The translations under genes and the position numbers were made by a program. A stretch of 64,000 nucleotides of DNA from Nocardioides sp. URHA0020 (lineage in GTDB: Bacteria > Actinomycetota > Actinomycetes > Propionibacteriales > Nocardioidaceae): the NCBI RefSeq assembly GCF_000620705.1, contig NZ_KK211168.1:185462-249461 (forward strand), read 5' to 3'. Of this stretch, positions 10,190-18,024 are shown in pieces (position 1 is the stretch's first letter; every line of letters starts with the position of its first letter). A model generated the notes under the pieces. The model worked only from the letters and a program-made list of their open reading frames with translations, did not search any database and was not told the DNA's origin.

Positions 10190-12073
10190 GTGTCCGGGAT
10201 GCAGGGATCGGGAGCCGCGTGGCGGCACCTGCGGTCGGACCGCAGCCTCGTCCACAACAAGATCGAGCGCGGCACCGTGCGCCGGGTCTTCGGCTTCGCC
10301 CGCCCGCACCGGCGGCTGATCACCGTCTTCCTCATGCTGACCGTCGTCGACAGCTGCCTGGTCGTCGTCTCGCCGCTGCTGGCGAAGCACATCATCGACG
10401 ACGGCATCGTCGGTGGCGACGCCGGGCTGGTGACGGTGCTGGCGCTCGCGATGGCGGCCGTGGCCCTCTTCAGCGCCGTGCTGTCCGTCGGCGAGGGGTG
10501 GCTCTCCTCCCGCATCGGCGAGGGCCTGATCTACGACCTCCGCACCCAGGTCTTCGGGCACGTCCAGCGGCAGTCGCTCGCCTTCTTCACCCGCACCCAG
10601 ACCGGCGCCCTGGTCTCCCGGCTCAACAACGACGTCATCGGCGCCCAGCGCGCCTTCACCTCGACGTTGTCGAGCACCGTCGCCAGCACCATCTCGGTGG
10701 TCGTGGTCGGGATCGCGATGCTCGCCCTGAGCTGGGAGGTGACGCTGCTCTGCCTGGCGATCTTCCCGTTGATGCTGCTGGTGTCGCGGTGGGTCAGCAA
10801 CCGGCTGGCCGGGCTGACCCGGCAGCAGATGGACGGCAACGCCGACATGGGCAACGCCATGACCGAGCGCTTCAACGTGGGCGGCGCGATGCTGCTCAAG
10901 CTCTTCGGCCGTCGTGGTGAGGAGGACGCGCTCTTCGCCCGCAAGGCCGCGACCGTGCGCGACCTCGGCATCCGGATCTCGCTGCTGACCCGGATCTTCG
11001 CCGCCTCGATGATGGCCGTGCCCGCGCTCGCGACCGCCCTCGTGTACGGCGTCGGCGGGCACCTCGCCGTCGACCAGACGCTGACCGTCGGCACCCTGAT
11101 CGCCCTGGCGACCCTGCTGCTGCGGCTGCTCGGTCCGCTGCAGAGCCTCTCCAACGTGCGCATCGACGTGATGACGGCGCTGGTCAGCTTCGAGCGCGTC
11201 TTCGAGGTGCTCGACCTGCCGTCGCTGATCGAGGAGCAGCCGGACGCCGTCGACCTGCCCCGGTCGGCGGCTCGTCTGGAGTTCGACCACGTCGGCTTCG
11301 GCTACCCCCGCGCCGACGAGATCTCCCTGGCCTCGCTGGAGACCGTCGCCCGCAAGGAGTCCCGCGAGGGCGGCCCGGTGCTCAACGACATCGACTTCGT
11401 CGCCGAGCCGGGGCAGATGATCGCGCTGGTCGGTCCCTCCGGCGCCGGCAAGACCACGATCACCCACCTGGTGGCGCGCCTCTACGACGCCAACACCGGT
11501 GTGGTCCGCGTCGGTGGCCACGACGTCCGCGACGTGAGCCTGCAGTCGCTGGAGGACGTGGTCGGCTACGTCACCCAGGACGCGCACATGTTCCACGACA
11601 CGATCCGGGCCAACCTCCTCTACGCCCGTCCCGGCGCCAGCGACGTGGAGGTGTGGGCGGCCCTCGAGGCGGCGCAGATCGCCGGCCTGGTGCGGGCGCT
11701 GCCCGACGGTCTCGACACGGTCGTCGGTGACCGTGGCTACCGGCTCTCCGGAGGCGAGCGGCAGCGGCTCGCGATCGCCCGGCTCCTGCTGAAGGCGCCG
11801 GCGATCGTCGTACTCGACGAGGCGACCGCCCACCTCGACAGCGAGTCCGAGGTCGCCGTACAACGGGCCCTGGACGCTGCGCTCGACGGGCGGACGTCGC
11901 TGGTCATCGCCCACCGGCTCTCCACCGTCCGCAACGCCGACCAGATCCTCGTCGTCGAGTCGGGCCGCATCGTGCAGCGCGGCACGCACGCCTCGCTGCT
12001 CGCGGACGGCGGGCTGTACGCCGACCTCTACCGCACCCAGTTCGTCGACGACCTCCCGCCGACGCCCGTCTAA
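10190..12073 (+). CDS. ABC exporter half-transporter (fused TMD-NBD)
   Basis: 627 residues. The N-terminal 330 residues carry six transmembrane helices of the type I exporter fold (LITVFLMLTVVDSCLVVVSP; FFTRTQTGALVSRLNND coupling motif). The NBD has Walker A GPSGAGKTT (about 422), Q-loop YVTQD, signature LSGGERQRLAIARLLL, Walker B IVVLDEATAHLD and switch HRLS. All ATPase motifs are intact, so it probably works as a homodimer exporting lipids or hydrophobic drugs; the substrate is unknown. The GTG at 10190 has GGGAG 7 nt upstream. It follows the hydratase gene by 30 bp. Confidence 0.92.
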   Translation: MSGMQGSGAAWRHLRSDRSLVHNKIERGTVRRVFGFARPHRRLITVFLMLTVVDSCLVVVSPLLAKHIIDDGIVGGDAGLVTVLALAMAAVALFSAVLSVGEGWLSSRIGEGLIYDLRTQVFGHVQRQSLAFFTRTQTGALVSRLNNDVIGAQRAFTSTLSSTVASTISVVVVGIAMLALSWEVTLLCLAIFPLMLLVSRWVSNRLAGLTRQQMDGNADMGNAMTERFNVGGAMLLKLFGRRGEEDALFARKAATVRDLGIRISLLTRIFAASMMAVPALATALVYGVGGHLAVDQTLTVGTLIALATLLLRLLGPLQSLSNVRIDVMTALVSFERVFEVLDLPSLIEEQPDAVDLPRSAARLEFDHVGFGYPRADEISLASLETVARKESREGGPVLNDIDFVAEPGQMIALVGPSGAGKTTITHLVARLYDANTGVVRVGGHDVRDVSLQSLEDVVGYVTQDAHMFHDTIRANLLYARPGASDVEVWAALEAAQIAGLVRALPDGLDTVVGDRGYRLSGGERQRLAIARLLLKAPAIVVLDEATAHLDSESEVAVQRALDAALDGRTSLVIAHRLSTVRNADQILVVESGRIVQRGTHASLLADGGLYADLYRTQFVDDLPPTPV

Positions 12074-12083
12074 CGTTGCGGCC

Positions 12084-12839
12084 ATGGATCTCCAGCTGAC
12101 GGACCGCGCCTTCATCGTCACCGGGGGAGCCCGCGGTCTCGGCCGGGCCACCGCCGACGTGCTGGTGGCGGAGGGCGCCCGCGTGGTCGTCTCGGGACGC
12201 AGCGCGGAGACGCTGGCCGCGGTGCGGGAGGAGCTCGGCGAGGCGGTCGAGGTCGTCGTCGCTGACAACGCCGACCCGACCACGCCCGAGCGGCTGGTCC
12301 GCGCGGCGCTCGACCGCTGGGGCCGCCTCGACGGCGCCCTCGTCAGCGTCGGTGGGCCACCGAGGGGACCGGTCACCACGATCACCGACGATCAGTGGAC
12401 GGCCGCCTTCGAGTCCGTCTTCCTCGGCGCGGTGCGCCTCGGCCGGGAGCTCGGCGCAGCGCTCCCGCGCGGCGGGTCGCTCGCCTTCGTGCTCTCCTCG
12501 AGCGTCCGCGCCCCGCTCGCCGACATGGCGATCTCCAACGGGCTGCGGCCCGGGCTCGCGATGGTCGCCAAGACGCTCGCCGACGAGCTGGGCCCGGCCG
12601 GCGTCCGGGTCAACGGGCTGCTGCCCGGCCGGGTCGAGACCGAGCGCGTCGCCGAGCTGGACGCCGCCACCGGCGACCCCGAGGCCGCCCGGGCGGCCGG
12701 GGTGGCCTCGATCCCGCTGCGCCGCTACGGCGAGCCGGCGGAGTTCGGCCGGGTCGCGGCCTTCGTGCTCTCGCCGGCGGCGTCGTTCGTGTCCGGCGTG
12801 ATGCTGCCGGTCGACGGCGGCATGCTGCGGGCCCTGTGA
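12084..12839 (+). CDS. Atypical short-chain dehydrogenase/reductase lacking the catalytic tyrosine
   Basis: 251 residues of Rossmann fold. The cofactor motif TGGARGLG (about 13-20) and SGRS point to NADP(H). Where classical SDRs have YxxxK this one reads ISNGLRPGLAMVAKTLADEL, with no Tyr in position, and the usual NAG is VGGPP. The C-terminal GVMLPVDGGMLRAL is typical of FabG-like proteins. It belongs to a divergent SDR group with an SN-LR motif whose activity is uncertain. The ATG at 12084 lies 7 nt after TAACGT, so leaderless. Its last 115 bp overlap the convergent SURF1 gene. Confidence 0.88.
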   Translation: MDLQLTDRAFIVTGGARGLGRATADVLVAEGARVVVSGRSAETLAAVREELGEAVEVVVADNADPTTPERLVRAALDRWGRLDGALVSVGGPPRGPVTTITDDQWTAAFESVFLGAVRLGRELGAALPRGGSLAFVLSSSVRAPLADMAISNGLRPGLAMVAKTLADELGPAGVRVNGLLPGRVETERVAELDAATGDPEAARAAGVASIPLRRYGEPAEFGRVAAFVLSPAASFVSGVMLPVDGGMLRAL

Positions 12840-13699
12840 GCGTCCCGGGCGGCGCGCTCGTCGGCGTACGCCTTCTGGTAGGCAGCCTTCACCGCCTGCT
12901 TGCGCGAGTTCTTGGCGGCACGCTTGGCCCGGCGCTCGGTGAGCGCCCCCTCGCGCGCTGAGGGCTCGTCGCGGCGCTGCGAGCGCCACTCGTCCCAGGC
13001 CAGGTAGCCGAAGCCGAAGAGGGCGAGCAGGCCGAAGAACCACCACTGCAGGCCGTAGAAGAAGTGCGGGCCGTTGTTGAGCTCCGGCAGCTCGACCGGG
13101 AGCAGGGTGGCGGCGGGCCGGCCGTCCTCGGTGTCGAGCTCGATGAAGCCGCCGTACACCTCCTGCCCGATCGCCTCGCCGATCTGCACGCTGGAGATCG
13201 AGCGAGTCGAGTGGTCGGAGACGACGGTGCTGTCGCCGTCGGCGTCGGCGCGGACCCAGCCGTCGACGGTGACCTCCCCGGTGGGCGGTGCCGGGACGTC
13301 CGCGGGACTGGCGCCCTCGTTGTCGGCCGCCATCCAGCCGCGGTCGACCAGCAGGGTGGAGCCGTCCGCGGTGACGAGGGGGACGACGACGTCGATGCCT
13401 GACGCGCCGTCGCGGGTGCGGTAGCGCACGATGACGGTCTCGTCGGGGTCGTAGGTGCCGGTCGCCGTGACCTGGCGCCACTCGTCGTCCTCGTCGACCA
13501 CGCGACCGGGGGCCAGGACGTCGGCGACCGGGGTCGGCGCCCGGTCCTCGTTGGCCCGGACGATCGCGTTGCTCGCCTTACGGTCGTCGAGGCGGTGGAA
13601 CTGCCACTGGCCCAGCCACCAGGCGGCGTAGCACAGCAGCACGACGACGACTGCGAAGAGCAGCCACCGCCGACTGATGAGGAACCCCCAGGACCGCAC
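12725..13699 (-). CDS. SURF1-family cytochrome oxidase assembly protein
   Basis: 324 residues. Two transmembrane helices bracket an extracytoplasmic domain: WLLFAVVVVLLCYAAWWLGQWQ near the N-terminus, and FFYGLQWWFFGLLALFGFGYL near 225. LGQWQFHRLDDR and the NNGPHFFYGLQWW block are SURF1 hallmarks. SURF1 assists heme insertion into aa3-type cytochrome c oxidase. The chosen start is GTG 13699, 7 nt after TAGCCT; the open frame continues upstream into moaA and is not used. The C-terminal 80 residues are a cytoplasmic Lys/Ala-rich tail, and the last 115 bp are antisense to the SDR gene. Confidence 0.88.
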   Translation of the reverse strand: MRSWGFLISRRWLLFAVVVVLLCYAAWWLGQWQFHRLDDRKASNAIVRANEDRAPTPVADVLAPGRVVDEDDEWRQVTATGTYDPDETVIVRYRTRDGASGIDVVVPLVTADGSTLLVDRGWMAADNEGASPADVPAPPTGEVTVDGWVRADADGDSTVVSDHSTRSISSVQIGEAIGQEVYGGFIELDTEDGRPAATLLPVELPELNNGPHFFYGLQWWFFGLLALFGFGYLAWDEWRSQRRDEPSAREGALTERRAKRAAKNSRKQAVKAAYQKAYADERAARDAHRARSMPPSTGSITPDTNDAAGESTKAATRPNSAGSP

Positions 13700-13769
13700 G
13701 AGGTCGAGGCTAGTCCGCGCCGGAGCGGCGTACGGCGTCGGGCTCTTGCCACGTCCATAGACTGTGGTG

Positions 13770-14762
13770 GTGACGACACAGCGCCTCTCGGATCGCTTCG
13801 GTCGGGTAGCAACGGACCTGAGGGTCTCGCTGACCGATCGATGCAACCTGCGATGCAGCTACTGCATGCCGGCGGAGGGCCTGGACTGGCTCCCGGACGA
13901 CTCGGTGCTCAACGACGACGAGGTGGTCCGGCTGGTCCGGATCGGCGTCGAGCAGCTCGGGATCCGCGAGGTCCGGTTCACCGGTGGCGAGCCGCTCGTA
14001 CGCCGTGGCCTGGTCGACATCGTGCGCCGCACCCACGACCTCGGGGTGGAGACGTCGTTGACGACCAACGCGCTCGGCCTCGCGCGGATGGCGGAGGCGC
14101 TCGCGGCCGCGGGCCTCGACCGGGTCAACGTGAGCCTCGACAGCGTGCGGGCCGAGACCTTCCACCAGATCACCCGCCGCGACCGGCTCAAGGACGTCGT
14201 GGCCGGGCTCGAGGCCGCTCAGGCGGCCGGCCTGGGCCCGGTGAAGATCAACGCCGTGCTGATGCGTGGCGTCAACGACGACCAGGCGCCCGAGCTGCTC
14301 CGCTGGTCTCTCGAGCGGCGCTACGAGCTTCGGTTCATCGAGCAGATGCCGCTCGACGCCCAGCACGGCTGGTCGCGCGAGGGCATGGTCACCGCCGACG
14401 AGATCCTGATGGCCCTGGAGGCGGAGTTCGTCCTCCAGCCGGCCCAGGAGCCCCGGGGGAGTGCGCCGGCCGAGCTCTTCCAGGTCGGCGACGGGCCCGG
14501 CACCGTGGGCGTGATCGCCTCGGTCACGCGCCCCTTCTGCGGCGACTGCGACCGGGTCCGGCTGACCGCGGACGGTCAGATCCGCAACTGTCTCTTCGCG
14601 CGCGAGGAGTCCGACCTGCGGGCCGCCCTCCGGGCCGGCGCGGCCGACGAGGACATCGCCGAGCGCTGGGTGGTCGCGATGCGCGGCAAGCGCGCCGGCC
14701 ACGGCATCGACGACCCGAGCTTCCTCCAGCCCGATCGGCCGATGTCGGCGATCGGCGGCTAG
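13770..14762 (+). CDS. moaA: GTP 3',8-cyclase MoaA (molybdenum cofactor synthesis)
   Basis: 330 residues. Radical-SAM cluster motif DRCNLRCSYCMP (CxxxCxxC) lies near residue 20, the SAM-binding GGEP near 72, and the second 4Fe-4S motif CGDCDRVRLTADGQIRNC (CxxCx13C) near 255. The C-terminal Gly-Gly (SAIGG) needed for activity in MoaA is present. It converts GTP to 3',8-cyclo-GTP, the first step of Moco synthesis. The start is the third of three consecutive GTG codons, 6 nt after TAGACT, so leaderless. No other moa genes lie in the window; the YedY-like molybdoenzyme at 57046-57657 is a possible client. Confidence 0.95.
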   Translation: MTTQRLSDRFGRVATDLRVSLTDRCNLRCSYCMPAEGLDWLPDDSVLNDDEVVRLVRIGVEQLGIREVRFTGGEPLVRRGLVDIVRRTHDLGVETSLTTNALGLARMAEALAAAGLDRVNVSLDSVRAETFHQITRRDRLKDVVAGLEAAQAAGLGPVKINAVLMRGVNDDQAPELLRWSLERRYELRFIEQMPLDAQHGWSREGMVTADEILMALEAEFVLQPAQEPRGSAPAELFQVGDGPGTVGVIASVTRPFCGDCDRVRLTADGQIRNCLFAREESDLRAALRAGAADEDIAERWVVAMRGKRAGHGIDDPSFLQPDRPMSAIGG

Positions 14763-14770
14763 CGCCGGCC

Positions 14771-14977
14771 TCAGCCGACGTGCGGGACGACGTCCTTGAG
14801 GAACTGACGCGCTCCGAGGAAGTCGGAGAGCGACTGCCGGTGCTCGTCGCAGGCCAGCCAGATCTTGCGGCGCTCCGGGGTGTGCAGCTTGGGGTTGTTC
14901 CAGAGCAGCTCCCAGGTCGCGGAGTTCTGGCAGCCCTTGCCCGAGCAGACGTCCGGCGCATCGTCGCTGCTGGTCAC
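14771..14977 (-). CDS. Small conserved actinobacterial protein with Cys motifs
   Basis: 68 residues. CSGKGCQNSATWELLWNN and LACDEHRQSL provide Cys/His residues arranged like a small zinc ribbon. The GTG at 14977 is preceded by a strong AGGAGG. I recognise the sequence type as a conserved actinobacterial hypothetical protein with no assigned function. It has its own promoter at 15079-15107 and a roughly 100-nt leader containing a hairpin, which is unusual beside the mostly leaderless neighbours. Confidence 0.8.
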   Translation of the reverse strand: MTSSDDAPDVCSGKGCQNSATWELLWNNPKLHTPERRKIWLACDEHRQSLSDFLGARQFLKDVVPHVG

Positions 14978-15003
14978 GGCGCACTCCTCCTGAAAAAGTG
15001 AAA

Positions 15004-15043
15004 GTGGTGCCAGACAGCCACGGGGGAAGCCGTCCGGCACCAC
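15004..15043 (-). promoter_or_regulatory. Hairpin in the 5' leader of the 68-aa gene
   Basis: On the minus strand GTGGTGCC pairs with GGCACCAC, extended by three further pairs past one mismatch, around an 18-nt interior. It lies between the predicted transcription start near 15070 and the ribosome binding site near 14990. A role in translation control or mRNA stability is possible; it matches no riboswitch class I know. Confidence 0.4.
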
Positions 15044-15078
15044 GCGAACCAGGACGGGGGAGACCCGGCTCGCGCCTG

Positions 15079-15107
15079 GATTGTGTCACCCAGAAGGGTG
15101 AAGTCAA
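15079..15107 (-). promoter_or_regulatory. Predicted promoter with inverted repeat in the spacer
   Basis: Minus strand TTGACT (15107-15102), a 17-bp spacer and ACAATC (15084-15079) make a sigma-70-like promoter for the 68-aa gene. The spacer is almost filled by TCACCC-ttct-GGGTGA (15086-15101), an inverted repeat placed as in MerR-type operators, though those usually have longer spacers. The -35 box overlaps the stop codon of the DUF3099 gene. Confidence 0.5.
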
Positions 15108-15466
15108 GGATGACGGGCGTCCCCGCCGGGTGTGTCGCGACCGGACGGCAGCTCGCGCACGTAGCGACCGTCCGGGAGGTCGAATCCGTCCCGCCTGGTC
15201 ATGGTGGCGTTGGCCATCACGACGGCGACGTACGGGAGGACCAGGGCACCGGCGATGAGGATCGGCCAGAGCCATCCGACGTGCGCCAGGGCGGCGATGA
15301 TGGCCCCGACGAAGCACAGCGAACGCAGGGTCATGGAGATGAGGTAGCGCTTCTGCCGGACCGCGATGTCGTCCTTGCGGTTGGACGCGGCCGTCGTGAT
15401 CCGGACCGCCTCGTCACGGCTGCGACTGGTGGGCCGAGTTGCTGGTCGATGCAGGTCCCGCGCCAT
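15104..15466 (-). CDS. DUF3099 family membrane protein
   Basis: 120 residues. The block ITTAASNRKDDIAVRQKRYL matches the actinobacterial DUF3099 pattern and precedes two transmembrane helices (SLCFVGAIIAALAHVGW and ILIAGALVLPYVAVVMANA). Function unknown. The ATG at 15466 lies 6 nt after TACGAT, so leaderless, which decides this start over upstream Met codons. Divergent from the dodecin gene. Confidence 0.85.
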   Translation of the reverse strand: MARDLHRPATRPTSRSRDEAVRITTAASNRKDDIAVRQKRYLISMTLRSLCFVGAIIAALAHVGWLWPILIAGALVLPYVAVVMANATMTRRDGFDLPDGRYVRELPSGRDTPGGDARHP

Positions 15467-15518
15467 GTCTCCATCGTACGTCGGTAGGGTCTGAGCATCG
15501 TCCGCATCGGAGGCCACC

Positions 15519-15731
15519 ATGACCAACCGCACCTACCGCGTCACCGAGATCGTCGGCACCTCGCCCGACGGCATCGACGCGGCCATCCGCAACGCCGTCG
15601 ACCGCGCCGGGAAGACGCTGCGCCACCTCGACTGGTTCGAGATGACCCAGGTCCGCGGCCAGATCAAGGACGGCCAGGTCGAGCACTTCCAGGTCGGGCT
15701 GAAGGTCGGCTTCCGGCTCGAGGACGACTGA
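15519..15731 (+). CDS. Dodecin family flavin-binding protein
   Basis: 70 residues, the usual dodecin length. The TYRVTEIVGTSPDGIDAAI start, the central DWFEMTQVRG with the flavin-stacking Trp, and the C-terminal FQVGLKVGFRLED are typical. Dodecins form hollow dodecamers that store or sequester flavin (or CoA). CGGAGG lies 7 nt before the ATG, and a TAGGGT -10 box about 28 nt further up gives a short leader. Confidence 0.92.
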   Translation: MTNRTYRVTEIVGTSPDGIDAAIRNAVDRAGKTLRHLDWFEMTQVRGQIKDGQVEHFQVGLKVGFRLEDD

Positions 15732-15773
15732 ACCGATTCCCCCTTACCACTCGGTAGTCGCTAGCGTCGCCAC

Positions 15774-16499
15774 GTGAGTGAACCTGAGGAGACGACAGCC
15801 CGGTCCGTGCTGGTCACGGGCGGCAACCGGGGCATCGGCCGCGCGATCGCGGAGGCGTTCCTGGCGAACGGCGACAAGGTCGCGGTGACGACCCGCAGCG
15901 GCGGTGCGCCCGAGGGTGCGCTGGACGTACGGTGCGACATCACCGACGCGGCCCAGGTCGACGCGGCGTTCGCGCAGATCGAGGAGGCGCACGGCGCGGT
16001 CGAGGTGCTCGTCGCCAACGCCGGCATCACCGCCGACACCCTCCTGCTGCGGATGTCGGACGACGACTGGTCGTCGGTGATCGACACCAACCTGACCGGC
16101 TCCTTCCGGCTGGCCAGGCGAGCCTCGAAGGGGATGCTGCGGCTGCGGCGCGGCCGGATCGTCTTCATCTCCTCCGTGGTGGGTCTGCTGGGCTCGGCCG
16201 GCCAGGTCAACTACGCCGCGTCGAAGTCGGGCCTGGTCGGCATGGCCAGATCGATCGCGCGCGAGCTCGGCTCCCGCTCCATCACGGCCAACGTCGTCGC
16301 ACCGGGCTTCATCGAGACCGACATGACCGGGGTGCTCACCGACGAGCAGAAGGCCGCCATCAAGGCGCAGGTACCGCTGAGCCGCTTCGGCTCGGTGGAT
16401 GACATCGCAGAGACCGTGCTGTGGCTGACCGGCCCCGGCGCGGCGTACGTCACCGGGGCTGTCATCCCGGTCGACGGTGGACTCGGAATGGGGCACTGA
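15774..16499 (+). CDS. fabG: 3-oxoacyl-ACP reductase FabG (MabA-like)
   Basis: 241 residues. NADPH motif TGGNRGIG, NAG near residue 80, catalytic Ser in FISSVVG and YAASK (YxxxK) near 150. Position directly before inhA reproduces the mycobacterial mabA-inhA arrangement, indicating the reductive step of type II fatty-acid synthesis. The GTG at 15774 lies 6 nt after TAGCGT, so leaderless. The stop is 3 nt before the inhA ATG. Confidence 0.94.
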   Translation: MSEPEETTARSVLVTGGNRGIGRAIAEAFLANGDKVAVTTRSGGAPEGALDVRCDITDAAQVDAAFAQIEEAHGAVEVLVANAGITADTLLLRMSDDDWSSVIDTNLTGSFRLARRASKGMLRLRRGRIVFISSVVGLLGSAGQVNYAASKSGLVGMARSIARELGSRSITANVVAPGFIETDMTGVLTDEQKAAIKAQVPLSRFGSVDDIAETVLWLTGPGAAYVTGAVIPVDGGLGMGH

Positions 16500-16502
16500 C
16501 CT

Positions 16503-17285
16503 ATGACAAGCACTGGTGGGATCCTCGCAGGCAAGCGCATCCTCGTCGCGGGCGTGACGATGGACAGCTCGATCGGCTTCGCGACCGCGAAGGTGGCGCA
16601 GGAGCAGGGCGCGACCGTCCTCATCTCGAACTTCGGCCGCGCGCTCGGCATCACCCGGCGGATCGCGAAGCGGCTGCCGGTCGAGCCGCCCGTGCTGGAG
16701 CTGGACGTCACCGACGACGAGCACCTCGCGGGGCTCGAGGCGCAGGTGCGCGAGCACGTCGACGGCCTCGACGGGGTCGTCCACTCGATCGCGTACGGCA
16801 ACCCGGAGACCCTGCTCGGCGGCAAGTTCCTGACCGGCCCGTGGCCCGACGTGGCGCAGGCGGTGCAGGTCTCGGCGTACTCGCTGAAGTCGCTCGCCGA
16901 GGCCGCCCGTCCGCTGATGGGACCCGGTGGCTCGATCGTCGGACTGACCTTCGACGCGACGGTCGCGTGGCCGGCGTACGACTGGATGGGGGTGGCGAAG
17001 GCCGCGCTCGAGTCCACGTCGCGCTACCTCGCGCGAGACCTGGGCCCGCACGGCATCCGCTCCAACCTCGTCTCGGCCGGGCCGTTGAAGACGCTGGCGG
17101 CCAAGGCGATCCCCGGGTTCGAGGACCTCGAGTCGATGTGGAGCGACCGGGCGCCGCTCGGCTGGGACAACACCGACCACGCGCCGACCGCGCGCGCGGT
17201 GTGTGCGCTGCTGTCGGACTTCTTCCCCGCCACGACCGGCGAGATCATCCACGTGGACGGCGGCCTGCACGCGATGGGTGCGTGA
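16503..17285 (+). CDS. inhA: NADH-dependent enoyl-ACP reductase (InhA/FabI type)
   Basis: 260 residues. GVTMDSSIGFATAK is the InhA/FabI nucleotide-binding motif, and HSIAYGNPETLLGG corresponds to the loop holding the Ser mutated in isoniazid resistance. YDWMGVAKAAL gives the active-site Tyr and Lys (YxxMxxxK). It catalyses the last reduction in fatty-acid elongation. Co-transcribed with fabG at 15774 and probably with the phosphatase gene one base downstream. Confidence 0.94.
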   Translation: MTSTGGILAGKRILVAGVTMDSSIGFATAKVAQEQGATVLISNFGRALGITRRIAKRLPVEPPVLELDVTDDEHLAGLEAQVREHVDGLDGVVHSIAYGNPETLLGGKFLTGPWPDVAQAVQVSAYSLKSLAEAARPLMGPGGSIVGLTFDATVAWPAYDWMGVAKAALESTSRYLARDLGPHGIRSNLVSAGPLKTLAAKAIPGFEDLESMWSDRAPLGWDNTDHAPTARAVCALLSDFFPATTGEIIHVDGGLHAMGA

Positions 17286-17286
17286 G

Positions 17287-17793
17287 GTGCCTCGTCGCCT
17301 GGTGGTGATGCGGCACGCGAAGGCCGAGCAGGACGGCCCGACCGACGTCGAGCGCCCGCTGGCCGAGCGTGGACGGCGAGACGCCCGGGCGGCGGGAGCA
17401 TGGCTCGCGTCGCAGGGCTTCTCGCCCGACCACGCCCTGGTGTCGGCAGCACTGCGGACCCGGGAGACCTGGGAGGCCGTGGCGTCGGGGGCGGGCTGGA
17501 AGCTCGAGCCCGACCTCGACCGGGGGCTGTACGCCGCCGGCCCCGAGAGCGCGCTCGACTTGGTGCGGCTCGCGCCCTCGGAGGCCGAGAGCCTCATCGT
17601 GATCGGTCACAACCCGACCGTGGCCGTGCTGGCGCAGGTCCTGGACGACGGCTCCGGGGACCCTGCTGTGGCCGGTGAGATGATCGGCGGCTTCCCGACG
17701 GCGTCCGTCGCGGTGCTCACCTACGACGGCTCCTGGGCCGACCTCGGCGAGGGGACCGCCCGCCTCGACGCCTTCCACGTCGGCCGCGCCTGA
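17287..17793 (+). CDS. SixA-like histidine phosphatase
   Basis: 168 residues of the histidine phosphatase superfamily. The catalytic RHAKA (His phosphorylated in the mechanism) is at residues 9-13 and the second catalytic His in VIGHNPTVAVL near 100. The length fits SixA, which dephosphorylates phosphohistidine. The start is taken as GTG 17287, one base after the inhA stop; a GTG at 17278 overlapping inhA is possible. Third gene of the fabG-inhA operon. The stop codon is the first codon of the repeat at 17791. Confidence 0.85.
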   Translation: MPRRLVVMRHAKAEQDGPTDVERPLAERGRRDARAAGAWLASQGFSPDHALVSAALRTRETWEAVASGAGWKLEPDLDRGLYAAGPESALDLVRLAPSEAESLIVIGHNPTVAVLAQVLDDGSGDPAVAGEMIGGFPTASVAVLTYDGSWADLGEGTARLDAFHVGRA

Positions 17794-18024
17794 GGCCCGG
17801 CGTACTTCTCAGGCATACCTGTCACCTCTCGGGCGTTGCATCGGCCGAGAAGTGACGGTTTCACCGGTGCACCGGTGAAACCGACCGCGACGCTCAGACC
17901 ACCTCGGCCGCGGCTGAGGCCCGGCGTACCTCTCAGGCGTTCCTGTCACTTCTCGGGCGTTGCATCGGCCGAGAAGTGACAGTTTCACCGGTGCACCGGT
18001 GAAACCGACCGCAACGCTCAGACC
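17791..18024. repeat. Tandem duplication of a two-hairpin intergenic element
   Basis: Two copies with a 124-bp period fill the space between the convergent SixA-like and serB genes. Each has hairpin I (TGTCACTTCTCGG ... CCGAGAAGTGACA, 13 bp in copy 2) and hairpin II. In copy 1, hairpin II is the perfect 28-bp palindrome at 17856-17883 with core CACCGGTGCACCGGTG; in copy 2, 24 bp at 17982-18005. The unit includes TGA at its left end (SixA-like stop) and TCA at its right end (serB stop), so gene ends were duplicated too. Related single elements lie at 28713-28771 and 37621-37682. Confidence 0.85.

Noticed and set aside
12725..13846. Longer SURF1 start at 13846
   Set aside because: It would run 77 bp into moaA and add a non-membrane Arg-rich extension; GTG 13699 has a TAGCCT box 7 nt upstream and begins just before the first helix.
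15004..15043. Known riboswitch in the leader of the 68-aa gene
   Set aside because: The hairpin lacks the conserved cores of classes I can recognise; kept only as an unassigned structured leader.
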